The notes below the pieces were generated by a model, which ran no database searches, was not told the origin of the DNA, and saw only the letters and a list, made by a program, of their open reading frames with translations. A stretch of 64,000 bases of DNA. It comes from Gammaproteobacteria bacterium (GTDB lineage: Bacteria > Pseudomonadota > Gammaproteobacteria > Xanthomonadales > SZUA-36). Both the position numbers and the translations under genes were made by a program. Below, in pieces: positions 56,773-63,711 of the stretch (position 1 is its first letter; every line of letters begins with the position of its first letter). Location: contig JAJRUM010000043.1 of NCBI GenBank assembly GCA_024277815.1, positions 49,506-113,505 of the forward strand. Reading direction: 5' to 3'.

Positions 56773-57225
56773 TTACCGGCCGCCATCATCCCCATAAATA
56801 CTCAAACCCTGCCCATAAGGGTTATTCGGGCTATCAGCACGATAAGGGCTACCGGCGCCGTATTCGTTATTGATGGAATCCGGGCTGTACTTTGATCCGT
56901 AGCGGCCATAGGGATTGGAGGTTGAATCCGGATCATAAGGGTTGCTGCTTAACTTGCCCCGGTAATTGCCCTGGCTGTCATACAGCCTGGGTGTGTTGGT
57001 CGCATAAGGATTGTTGGCGCTTTTACTGGAATATTTTGAGCCGTACTCGCCATAGGGGTTTTTGATGCTTTTGCCGGAATACTTTGAACCATAGGTGCCA
57101 TAAGGGTTGGAGGTTGAATCCGCAGCATAGGGATTCGCGCTTAATTTACCCAGGTAGGGGTCATCCGCGAGGGCAACTGTCACGCAGCCGATGCTTAAAA
57201 TCGCTACCAGTAAACTTTTGTTCAT
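56773..57225 (-). CDS. Exported low-complexity protein with NPYG/YGSKYS repeats
   Basis: Protein of 150 aa with a signal peptide (residues 1-20, ALAD) and a mature part built of short imperfect repeats: units such as SNPYGTYGSKYSGKS recur about six times, with NPY, YGSKYS and SxxNPY as the shared core. Composition is strongly biased to Asn, Pro, Tyr, Gly and Ser. I recall similar conserved exported proteins of unknown function in proteobacteria; an extracellular or structural role is a guess. The leader has an inverted repeat (57246-57275, CTCCCCCTC...GAGGGGGAA). Nothing else is seen in 57226-57522 besides a faint repeat copy near 57347-57376. Confidence 0.8.
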   Translation of the reverse strand: MNKSLLVAILSIGCVTVALADDPYLGKLSANPYAADSTSNPYGTYGSKYSGKSIKNPYGEYGSKYSSKSANNPYATNTPRLYDSQGNYRGKLSSNPYDPDSTSNPYGRYGSKYSPDSINNEYGAGSPYRADSPNNPYGQGLSIYGDDGGR

Positions 57226-57522
57226 CTTTCTGCTCCTGTTGACCTCTCCCCCTCACATTTGGCGCGAGGGGGAAGCAGGTCGTTGCAGCTTTTCCGTCTA
57301 GCTGAGTTACAGCATGCAACAGGTGTTTCTCAAAGCCTGAGAATAGAATTTCACTTTTCCGGTAACGTGCTGTGCCCCAGCCCTGCAAGCTGAGGAAATA
57401 CAAACCACATCCAGTGAGACCTTTTCCGGCTCTGGTTCAGCTCGGAAAGGACAGCGCTATAAACGCTTTCCTGTGCTTTGACGAAGCAGTTCAAGTCATA
57501 CAATGACGATATCAACCTCTGT

Positions 57523-57810
57523 TCACCCATTCACTACACGAATAACAGCTTTTGGGTCATTATCTACGACCTTAAGCAACACACTGGCCGGACCTCGTGG
57601 CGACCGCAAACCCTGTTCCCAATGACGCAAGGTGCCAAGGGATATTCCAAAAGTGGCACAGAACTTTTGCTGACTCATACCTGTCTTTTTGCGGATAGCC
57701 TTAACATCAATGCTTTCCGGCTTATGGACAACGGCCTTACTACGCTTGTTTTTTGCATGCTTGATAGCGTCTTCAAGCCCGGCATTAATTTCTTCAAATG
57801 CGCTGTTCAT
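57523..57810 (-). CDS. HigA-type helix-turn-helix antitoxin
   Basis: Antitoxin of 95 aa. The C-terminal XRE helix-turn-helix covers about residues 36-85 (IRKKTGMSQQKFCATFGISLGTLRHWEQGLRSPRGPA). The N-terminal part would bind and neutralise the toxin. ATG overlaps the stop of the upstream toxin gene by 4 nt. It probably represses its own operon through the palindrome at 58149. Confidence 0.88.
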   Translation of the reverse strand: MNSAFEEINAGLEDAIKHAKNKRSKAVVHKPESIDVKAIRKKTGMSQQKFCATFGISLGTLRHWEQGLRSPRGPASVLLKVVDNDPKAVIRVVNG

Positions 57811-58157
57811 TGCCTACAACTCCAAAATTTAACAAGCTCTTTAATAGTCCCGGACAACAGTTTTTTCTCTTTCGCTGAGATGTTTGTTTTTTCATTTTTG
57901 CTAAATATCGCTAGCAAATAAAGTGGCATCCGTGCGCTATGGTAGAAGTAAATTACTCTTACACCACCACTTTTCCCCCGGCCTTGTCGAGCCCACCTGA
58001 GTTTTCGTATACCGCCTGCTCCCTGGAGCAATACGCCTGCATTTGGCTGCATAGACAAATAGGCAATTAATTCAGCTTGCTCGGCAACAGAAAGAAGGTG
58101 CCCGACCTTTCTTCTGAATGGGCCGGTTTCTGCGATCGTGATCAAATCATACTCCAT
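57807..58157 (-). CDS. RelE/HigB-type mRNA interferase toxin
   Basis: Toxin of 116 aa in the RelE/HigB-2 family: IRKLRWARQGRGKSGGVRVIYFYH (about 49-72) and LLAIFSKNEKTNISAKEKKLL (about 80-102) are typical. It would cleave mRNA on the ribosome. Toxin first, antitoxin second is the HigBA order. The frame is intact, so this module seems functional, unlike its neighbours. Its start codon lies in a 17-bp palindrome. Confidence 0.88.
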   Translation of the reverse strand: MEYDLITIAETGPFRRKVGHLLSVAEQAELIAYLSMQPNAGVLLQGAGGIRKLRWARQGRGKSGGVRVIYFYHSARMPLYLLAIFSKNEKTNISAKEKKLLSGTIKELVKFWSCRQ

Positions 58158-58165
58158 TGGAGTAT
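58149..58165. promoter_or_regulatory. Operator-like palindrome at the higBA start
   Basis: ATACTCCATTGGAGTAT is a perfect palindrome around a central T. The toxin start codon (58155-58157 on the minus strand) lies inside it, so a bound antitoxin complex would cover the start region. Confidence 0.65.
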
Positions 58166-58205
58166 GCAGTCAAGGCGTTGACTTGATATTGATAAAGAGA
58201 CCGTC

Positions 58206-58226
58206 ACTCGCTCACTATGAGCGAGT
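58206..58226. repeat. Perfect 9-bp hairpin between higBA and HIT genes
   Basis: ACTCGCTCA (58206-58214) and TGAGCGAGT (58218-58226) form a perfect stem with a 3-nt loop. No T-run follows on either strand. It lies in the higBA upstream region; role unknown. Confidence 0.6.
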
Positions 58227-58343
58227 TGTCACACACTGAATATCAGCGAATACTTTTTTTCTTGTAGGTAATCCCAGCAAATTCTGGCTGCTGACTTAAC
58301 ATAATATATTTCCGCAGAAACGCGGTGGTGCGTTGGCGCGCTA

Positions 58344-58386
58344 GTGTGCCAGTTTTACACTGGCAATACGGTTCAGACTCACACCT
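58344..58386. repeat. Dispersed hairpin repeat, copy 1 (overlaps the HIT stop codon)
   Basis: A 43-bp element containing TGCCAGT-N5-ACTGGCA, which matches 58934-58976 at about 40 of 43 bases. The HIT gene stop codon lies within it, so the repeat may have supplied the end of that gene. Confidence 0.72.
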
Positions 58387-58783
58387 TATCCTCCCAATAC
58401 GCTGCCCTGGCAGGAATAATATTCCGAATACCACCGCGCGGATCGGGCACATCACCCGCATAACGGGGAATTACATGGATATGCAGATGTGGCACGGTCT
58501 GGCCGGCCGCCTTTTGGTCATTAAAACCAATGTTAAAGCCTTCTGGCGAGTACTTTTCTTCAATGGCAGTTTTGGCCTGCTCGATGGCAGCAGCCAGGGC
58601 GGTCTGTTCTGCAGTGGTGATATCAAACCAGCGCGCGATGTGCCGGTTGGGGATGAGCAGGGCGTGTCCCGGGTTGAGTGGATAGGTGTCCCATATACCC
58701 TTCACCAGCCCGGAGCTGAAAAAGATTCTGCCCTCTTCAAGGTGGCAAAAGGGGCAGTTGCTGTTGTCGGGTGAGATATTCAT
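58379..58783 (-). CDS. HIT family protein (nucleotide hydrolase/transferase-like)
   Basis: Cytosolic protein of 134 aa with the histidine triad H99-x-H101-x-H103 in VPHLHIHVIPR. An N-terminal CPFC pair (C10, C13) together with later histidines may bind zinc. The closest type is the bacterial HIT/Hint branch acting on nucleotide phosphoramidates or dinucleotides. The end of the gene overlaps one dispersed repeat and its start lies in another (58780-58838). Confidence 0.88.
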   Translation of the reverse strand: MNISPDNSNCPFCHLEEGRIFFSSGLVKGIWDTYPLNPGHALLIPNRHIARWFDITTAEQTALAAAIEQAKTAIEEKYSPEGFNIGFNDQKAAGQTVPHLHIHVIPRYAGDVPDPRGGIRNIIPARAAYWEDKV

Positions 58784-58838
58784 TCCTGACGGATAAAAGT
58801 AAGTGATCCGCGCGCCCGGTGCAATGGCTGTCTCAAAG
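58780..58838. repeat. Dispersed repeat, copy 2
   Basis: About 59 bp matching 55793-55850 (see that copy). It includes the HIT start codon and extends upstream of it. In both copies the minus strand reads open into the following gene region, but no protein function is implied. Confidence 0.72.
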
Positions 58839-58933
58839 ATACCCGGTTACCGGAATATCCTGCATATCGTTCACAAATGCGATCCGTATTTGCTCTTGCT
58901 GACAAAAGAGATTCACTTTTCTGGCAATGTGCT

Positions 58934-58976
58934 GTGTGCCAGTTTTGCACTGGCAATACGATTCAGGCTCACACCT
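58934..58976. repeat. Dispersed hairpin repeat, copy 2 (after the BrnA gene)
   Basis: Matches 58344-58386; the core TGCCAGT-TTTGC-ACTGGCA hairpin is intact. The preceding 25 bp (ATTCACTTTTCTGGCAATGT) also resemble 57347-57376, a more decayed copy. Confidence 0.72.
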
Positions 58977-59000
58977 GATTCCGCTTCTTTCATCTGACCG

Positions 59001-59249
59001 TTATGTCTTGCCAAGTTCTTCACGAAGAATCCGGCGCAAAGACTTGGTATCTACCGGCTTGCCCGCAGTTGTGAGATGCTGCCGCAGTGCATCATTGATG
59101 AGTGTTTGATAACCACGACCCGCTTTTTCACCCTTGGCCCGGAATGCATCTATGACATCATTATCCAGATGAATGGTGATACGGGTTTTGCCCCGGGTCT
59201 TTATCACGGCACCGCGTTTGCCCTTGCTAAAGTCGTATTCCTTTTTCAT
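59001..59249 (-). CDS. brnA: BrnA-type antitoxin
   Basis: Antitoxin of 82 aa with a ribbon-helix-helix-like core (KTRITIHLDNDVIDAFRAKGEKAGRGYQTLINDALRQHL, residues 21-59) for DNA binding and dimerisation. It overlaps the toxin gene by 23 nt, the usual BrnT-BrnA order. Probably autoregulates the operon. Confidence 0.88.
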   Translation of the reverse strand: MKKEYDFSKGKRGAVIKTRGKTRITIHLDNDVIDAFRAKGEKAGRGYQTLINDALRQHLTTAGKPVDTKSLRRILREELGKT

Positions 59250-59505
59250 AAACTTTTTGCTCTGTTTTGCTCGCTCGCCGTGCCGAAATTAACCGGATGG
59301 CGTTATGCCGATAGGTGTACACAACAACAACTATCCGCCTTAGCGAATCCAACCCTACAACAACGAATCTGGCCTCATCTTGTGAATTCCCATCTTCAAA
59401 GCTAATCGAATTTGGATCGTAAAACACAGACTCAACTTCTGAAAAGTAAATCCGGTGCTTTAACCTATTAGATTTAGCCTTAACGGAATCCCATGTAATC
59501 TTCAT
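59227..59505 (-). CDS. brnT: BrnT-type ribonuclease toxin
   Basis: RelE-fold toxin of 92 aa. The N-terminus MKITWDSVKAKSNRLKHRIYFSEVESVF and the C-terminal VVYTYRHNAIRLISARRASKTEQKVYE match BrnT. The start at 59505 is used rather than the frame start at 59538, because it gives the canonical N-terminus and lies just after a promoter-like region. The frame is intact. Confidence 0.88.
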   Translation of the reverse strand: MKITWDSVKAKSNRLKHRIYFSEVESVFYDPNSISFEDGNSQDEARFVVVGLDSLRRIVVVVYTYRHNAIRLISARRASKTEQKVYEKGIRL

Positions 59506-59513
59506 TCTTATGG

Positions 59514-59538
59514 TATGTATATTATATGTATATGTCAA
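59514..59538 (-). promoter_or_regulatory. Promoter/operator region of brnTA
   Basis: On the minus strand TTGACA (59533-59538) fits a -35 box, with a TACCAT-like -10 about 17 nt later. Overlapping it are two TATGTATA copies (59514-59521 and 59525-59532) spaced one helical turn apart, a likely site for the BrnA dimer. Confidence 0.5.
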
Positions 59539-59607
59539 CGAGCAAATTCATTGACTTAATATGCAGCAGATGCACACTTTTCGATAGTGGTGAACTGCCC
59601 GTATACT

Positions 59608-59728
59608 TGTAGGGGATTTCAAGTCACTCTACCACTGGATAACAAGCCTCACCCCAAACCTGCTGATAATCATCCATCATCAAGGGGATAACTATCAGCA
59701 CCACCTGCCCCATGATTTCAGCGCCCTG
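59608..59728. repeat. Duplicated 3' end of the HEPN gene (121-bp direct repeat, copy 1)
   Basis: This 121-bp stretch is about 85% identical to 60776-60896, which is the 3' end of the HEPN gene. On the minus strand it still encodes a truncated tail (AEIMGQVVLIVIPLM...VWGEACYPVVE, stop). It overlaps the last codons of the nucleotidyltransferase gene in another frame. Confidence 0.82.
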
Positions 59729-60325
59729 AGTGCTGAGGTAAAGTCATCCCACGTATGGTGCCAGCGCCCGGACTCAACACAGGAAACCGGTATCACCGGA
59801 TCCGGTGTTATCTCTTGCAGGCTGATACCGACTAACTTTTTCAAACCCTTCACCCCCCCGATAAGAAACATCTTTGGTTTTGCCGCAATCCCCTGGGCAA
59901 ATCCACTATTTTTACGCATCATTTCCGCCCATTGTGCTTTATCAAACACTTGCTGATTAACCTCACGCCCCAATGTTTCTTGACAAGGAAATAACGCTTT
60001 CGCAACGTCTGCAAAACCGATGCTCCCAATCAGCAGTACATCCACATCGCTATAAGAATTTTCCTGACCCTGGGCCACCGAACCGAACAAACAGGCTGAA
60101 TCAATCTGTGCTGCCAATGGCAACAAGGCGGCAGTTACCACATCAACCATTCATTCCGGATGTCTTGCGTAGAATGCTTGCCAGTTCTGTAAATACCGGG
60201 CAGTCACGGTTTGCCATGTAGAGCTTTTGATTCCCTCTGGCCTGTACGGTCAAAATCCCAGCGCGTGCCAGTTTGGTTTCTTGCTTACTGCTCGCGAGCA
60301 GCAAAGCTACTATCTCCTGCAATAT
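59695..60325 (-). pseudogene. MNT-type nucleotidyltransferase, frameshifted by a 4-bp duplication
   Basis: The C-terminal 151 codons (59695-60150) hold the polymerase-beta nucleotidyltransferase motif GSVAQGQENSYSDVDVL. Upstream, in another frame (about 60151-60325), the sequence reads ARAGILTVQARGNQKLYMANRDCPVFTELASILRKTSGM, the conserved linker that normally precedes this domain. The two frames join at AATGAATG (60148-60155): removing one AATG restores SGMVDV. The N-terminal winged-helix part is gone, and the C-terminus runs into the pasted HEPN 3' end (ending KSWGRWC). It overlaps hicB. Related proteins act as antitoxins (MNT) to HEPN toxins. Confidence 0.78.
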
Positions 60326-60524
60326 TCACAAACTCAAATGATGAAACTGGTAGAGGGATTTCATCGCCATGCTCTTTCAAACTCTGCAAGTGTAATTCAA
60401 TGGCTTCCTGGATAAGTTCAACGACTTCTTCACGGGACTCCCCCACCACGGCACATCCTGGGAGATCCGGTGCGTAAGCACCAAAGCTTTCGGGGCCTTT
60501 TTCTATGACGACTGCGTATTTCAT
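60285..60524 (-). CDS. hicB: HicB antitoxin
   Basis: Antitoxin of 79 aa with the HicB partial RNase-H-like fold: MKYAVVIEKGPESFGAYAPDLPGCAVVGESREEVVELIQEAI. The C-terminal part is short, with no full DNA-binding domain, so regulation may be by another route. It starts 3 nt after the hicA stop. Confidence 0.9.
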   Translation of the reverse strand: MKYAVVIEKGPESFGAYAPDLPGCAVVGESREEVVELIQEAIELHLQSLKEHGDEIPLPVSSFEFVNIAGDSSFAAREQ

Positions 60525-60527
60525 ATA

Positions 60528-60725
60528 TTAATCATACTTCAATCTGGCTTGTTTAAAGATATTTTTAAGCGTGCCCACTGGTATTTCAACTCCAGGTTTA
60601 CCTGCAACCGTTACCGTTCCAGGTTTTTCCGGGTGCCGGAACTGACGATGGCTACCTTTAGTTCGTACTTGCTTCCAGCCATCTTGCCGTAGCCGCTTTA
60701 ATATATCTCTTACTTTCACAATCAA
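60528..60725 (-). CDS. hicA: HicA mRNA interferase toxin
   Basis: Toxin of 65 aa with a dsRNA-binding-like fold. The catalytic histidine lies in GSHRQFRHPEKPG (residues 24-36), and GTLKNIFKQA forms the last helix. It is the first gene of an intact hicAB pair. Confidence 0.9.
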   Translation of the reverse strand: MIVKVRDILKRLRQDGWKQVRTKGSHRQFRHPEKPGTVTVAGKPGVEIPVGTLKNIFKQARLKYD

Positions 60726-60775
60726 AGCTTGCCATCAGGCTGATCTTGCTAGCTATAGCAAACGGCATCAAATTC

Positions 60776-60896
60776 TGTAGGGGATTTCAGTTCACTCAAC
60801 CACCGGATAACAAGCCTCACCCCAAACGCGCTGGCAATCATTCATCATCAAATGGATGACGATGGGCACCACCTGCCCCATGATTTCAGCACCCTG
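60776..60896. repeat. 121-bp direct repeat, copy 2 (within the HEPN gene 3' end)
   Basis: This copy forms the last ~35 codons and downstream flank of the HEPN gene. It pairs with 59608-59728. Confidence 0.82.
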
Positions 60897-61451
60897 GGAT
60901 ATCTGGCTGCGGTTGATGCTGCTGTTCCAGGTGGCACCGCCGTGCAGCAATTGATTGCGGAGGGTGTAGAGGCGGTCGAACATGATACCCATGACTTTTT
61001 GGGTGTCTATCTCACCCAATGCATGGCGCGCCGCTGCCTTGCTTTTCTGAAACGCCAGTTGCCAAGCTTCTTCTGTTATCTGGCCATTGTGGTGATCCCA
61101 AAAGGGCTTGAACACGTACTTATTATCGATCATTAGTCGAATGGCACCGGAAAACTGATCCCATACCAGCGTGTACAGCAACTGCTCCGAGTCTGAATCG
61201 ATTAAGCGCCCTAAAAACCCCTGGAAAAGTTTACGCTCGGAAAAATTCTGCCGATCGGGGATTTCATTTGCATAGGCTGCGTTGAAAGCGACCCAGAGGA
61301 AAATAAAGCGGGCATCGTGGTCTTCAGTTTCCTGCTCGGCGCGGTTTAGCCAGCTTAGGGCCCGGTGGACGCGTAAGGATAGGGGTTCGGGGAATTGGTT
61401 GCGGATTTCGCGTTGGCGGGTTTTGAGGTTTTTGTGATTAAGTTGATTCAT
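60792..61451 (-). CDS. HEPN-domain protein (Apea-like)
   Basis: Protein of 219 aa that looks like an intact HEPN protein. The R-x4-H motif typical of HEPN ribonucleases is RNQLLH (R165-H170). Other marks are RVHRALSWLNRAE near residue 28, ARFIFLWVAFNAAYA, and NKYVFKPFW. The C-terminus WGEACYPVVE is duplicated downstream. It may be a toxin partner of the now broken nucleotidyltransferase gene, but hicAB now separates the two. Start ATG at 61451. Confidence 0.75.
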   Translation of the reverse strand: MNQLNHKNLKTRQREIRNQFPEPLSLRVHRALSWLNRAEQETEDHDARFIFLWVAFNAAYANEIPDRQNFSERKLFQGFLGRLIDSDSEQLLYTLVWDQFSGAIRLMIDNKYVFKPFWDHHNGQITEEAWQLAFQKSKAAARHALGEIDTQKVMGIMFDRLYTLRNQLLHGGATWNSSINRSQISQGAEIMGQVVPIVIHLMMNDCQRVWGEACYPVVE

Positions 61452-61624
61452 AGTGTTTATGTAAACCCTTTTCAGTCGGACTTCAGGTTAATTTTTATTC
61501 TCACCTGAGTTAGATGCCCTGGATTATGGTTCGCATTCACACAAGGACACTTCGCCAACTTCTGTCCAGTGCAGGGTAATCATTTGGTTTGAGGTAGGTG
61601 TGAACCCTGGATTGCTCCCCCTGC

Positions 61625-62262
61625 TCATACTCTGATCAAGTTGGTGATTAACTCACCCTCGGAAAGCAGGCGCTGGAATTTGCGTAGAAACTCCAGGTCC
61701 GGGGGTGGGCTTGCTAACAGCCCAATGTTTTCATCGTCGAAATCTTGTGGCCTTCTAATTTGCAACCATTTGTTAACGTCAAATGGTTGTGGTTCATGTG
61801 CAGCCTTCCAAGTGTGATTCGTAGTTTGCAATCCATTGTTGTCAACCCATATTTTTAACACGGATAGTTGTCGAATTAAATCCAGATCCAGTTCTCTTCC
61901 CAATCTCCGTTGATTTTGCATTATCCAAACCAAATCGTAGGCGTCTCTTGAATTTCGAAGTGGAATGGGCCTGTTTGGACGCCCTTGATTGATTCAACTA
62001 ATAAATCCAAAACGGCATCCATTTTCTCCCCAACATCACGTACTGAAAAATCCAGGTCTGTCGAGAAACGACCTGCTGTACCTGCAAACAATTTACGTAA
62101 TGCGGTGCCGCCTTTGAAAGCCAGATTGTCCAGGATTCCAGTTGAGTTTAAGTGCATGAACAAATAATCCTGGGCAATGTCGATAATCGATGCTTCAAGC
62201 CCCAGGCTCCCATTTTCAGGAGCATGCTTCATCACATGTCCTATTGTGAGTTTTGAATTCAC
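61625..62262 (-). pseudogene. AbiEii toxin (nucleotidyltransferase) with internal deletion and frame change
   Basis: The 5' part (from a GTG near 62262, VNSKLTIGHVMKHAP) carries the AbiEii motif KGGTALRKLFAGTAGRFSTDLDFS and stops at 61921 after ETPTIWFG. A second frame (61625 to about 61950) begins NSRDAYDLVWIMQNQRRLGRELDL and gives the C-terminal RDxYDL region and tail. About 100 residues between them are missing, and the halves are out of frame. The cognate antitoxin gene upstream looks intact. Confidence 0.75.
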
Positions 62263-62275
62263 TTTCAGGTTAGTT

Positions 62276-63070
62276 TCAACGTTCTTTGGGGAGTGTGGTT
62301 GGATCAAAAGGCAAGATCGTATCGGCAACCTGCCATCGTTGGCTATGTCTTCGTAACTTCCCTCTTGGTCCAAACCAAACTTTCGTTTTCGCACTTATAC
62401 CAATAATCTCTGACAACTCCGGCCAAAGCCCCTCTAAAAGGTATGCCAGGCGAACCCTAGTGGATTGAGAACGTCCTTTCAGTTCTAAAACAACGTCAGA
62501 TGCCACTGCCTCAGCAACCAAATCAGGCAACCACTCCACGACTCCTCCCCACGAGTTGACTCTGGTAGGATTTGCCGCCAGATGAACAAGAATCGACTCA
62601 AAACGATGGACAGGTACGCTGTTCTTGACGTCTGGAGTTAGCCTCGCATTAAATCTTAAAATTCTTACTTTACGACTGAGGCCAGCCGGTATTGATTTGC
62701 CAGGTTTTACTGCTACTTCAATCTTTGGAGGTACGCGGTCAGCAAGACCGTGCATCCATGCAGCGGAACTCAATGCAATGGCGCCTGGGAAATCCGGCAT
62801 TAATTGAAATATTGCGTTGACTGCTATTAAGGGGCCCCCACGACTATATGCACCTGCAAAGGCTGCTGGTGCAAACTCCCAAGCACCACTAATTCCCGTT
62901 TTGAGCAACCATCCACGGTTTACTAGCCGGTGCGCGATAAGAGTTGGCGCAGTGAAGACACCAGATGCAACCGCGATTTTCGAAAGTTTTTTGAGCGTTA
63001 CAATTTCAGCTTGTTCCAGCTCAAGCCGTTCAATTATCGGTGCCAATGATTTTGATAGGTTTCGTGACAT
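62276..63070 (-). CDS. AbiEi-type antitoxin
   Basis: Type IV antitoxin of 264 aa. An N-terminal winged-helix (LKKLSKIAVASGVFTAPTLIAHRLVNRGWLLKTG, about residues 25-60) is followed by an AbiEi C-terminal domain (ALSSAAWMHGLADRVPPKIEVAV and later RVNSWGGVVEWLPDLVAEA). It is predicted to repress its own promoter through inverted repeats, two of which lie just upstream. ATG at 63070 is preferred over GTG at 63079. It ends about 13 nt before the broken AbiEii gene. Confidence 0.85.
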   Translation of the reverse strand: MSRNLSKSLAPIIERLELEQAEIVTLKKLSKIAVASGVFTAPTLIAHRLVNRGWLLKTGISGAWEFAPAAFAGAYSRGGPLIAVNAIFQLMPDFPGAIALSSAAWMHGLADRVPPKIEVAVKPGKSIPAGLSRKVRILRFNARLTPDVKNSVPVHRFESILVHLAANPTRVNSWGGVVEWLPDLVAEAVASDVVLELKGRSQSTRVRLAYLLEGLWPELSEIIGISAKTKVWFGPRGKLRRHSQRWQVADTILPFDPTTLPKER

Positions 63071-63082
63071 ATATCTCACTTT

Positions 63083-63134
63083 AATTTCTATTTCAGAAAT
63101 TATAAAGGTATTTATGACACTAATAAAGTGTCAT
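63083..63134. promoter_or_regulatory. Inverted repeats upstream of the AbiEi gene
   Basis: ATGACACT (63114-63121) and AGTGTCAT (63127-63134) are a perfect 8-bp inverted repeat; AATTTC/GAAATT (63083-63101) is a second. AbiEi antitoxins bind inverted repeats in their promoters, so these are candidate operators. Confidence 0.55.
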
Positions 63135-63711
63135 TAGTTATCTATTTATTTCTATTATTGAAATATTGATGTATAAAATGACACCATAGAAAGGCAACTA
63201 TGTAAATTCCAGAGTCCATCGTGAATAGTTCCTTGGTCTTAGTGTGTATTCCGGTCCAACCCGCAGCCTTAAATCTGAAGCCCGTCAATGGCGAAGGATC
63301 GCTTGCAAGCGACTCTCTGAATTGCTCCCCAAGCAAATCTCGATTGCCAGAAATACTCGATGAACTTTTCTGGGATGCTGGCCAGGGGCACGACCAGCCC
63401 CTTTCCATGACCTGTGTGTAGCGGTTGTTCTACGCTCAAATTGGCAAGTGCCTGCAACAGCGCAAAGTCGCACGTCGTACACTGATGATTCTGATTCTAT
63501 CACCTCTCTCAGTGTGTGATATCACCAGCACGGATCCCATTCAAACTCAAGTGCCATGCTCAACCCTTAGTAGAATTACAGTCTTGTTAGAAGAATGTTT
63601 TTTTGGCCACGCATTACGCGTTTGTTGAGTCAATATGCATGAGATACGCCTGAATCAAAATGGGCAATCGCCCCTTTAACCTGTAAGTAATTTCAGCGTA
63701 TTGATGTCAGG
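63135..63711. other. Intergenic stretch without a recognised gene
   Basis: About 580 bp between the AbiEi operator region and the AAA+ ATPase. It begins AT-rich (to about 63190) and then has short overlapping frames on both strands, none above 90 codons and none similar to a family I know. It may hold decayed sequence. Confidence 0.5.

Noticed and set aside
63559..63629. attC-like pair GCTCAAC ... GTTGAGT 71 bp apart
   Set aside because: The core matches fit, but the inner arms are not complementary and the pair is isolated, so chance is likely.
55793..63711. Chromosomal integron with toxin-antitoxin cassettes
   Set aside because: Same-strand TA genes suggest it, but no integrase was seen and the repeats lack paired RYYYAAC / GTTRRRY core sites at gene ends.
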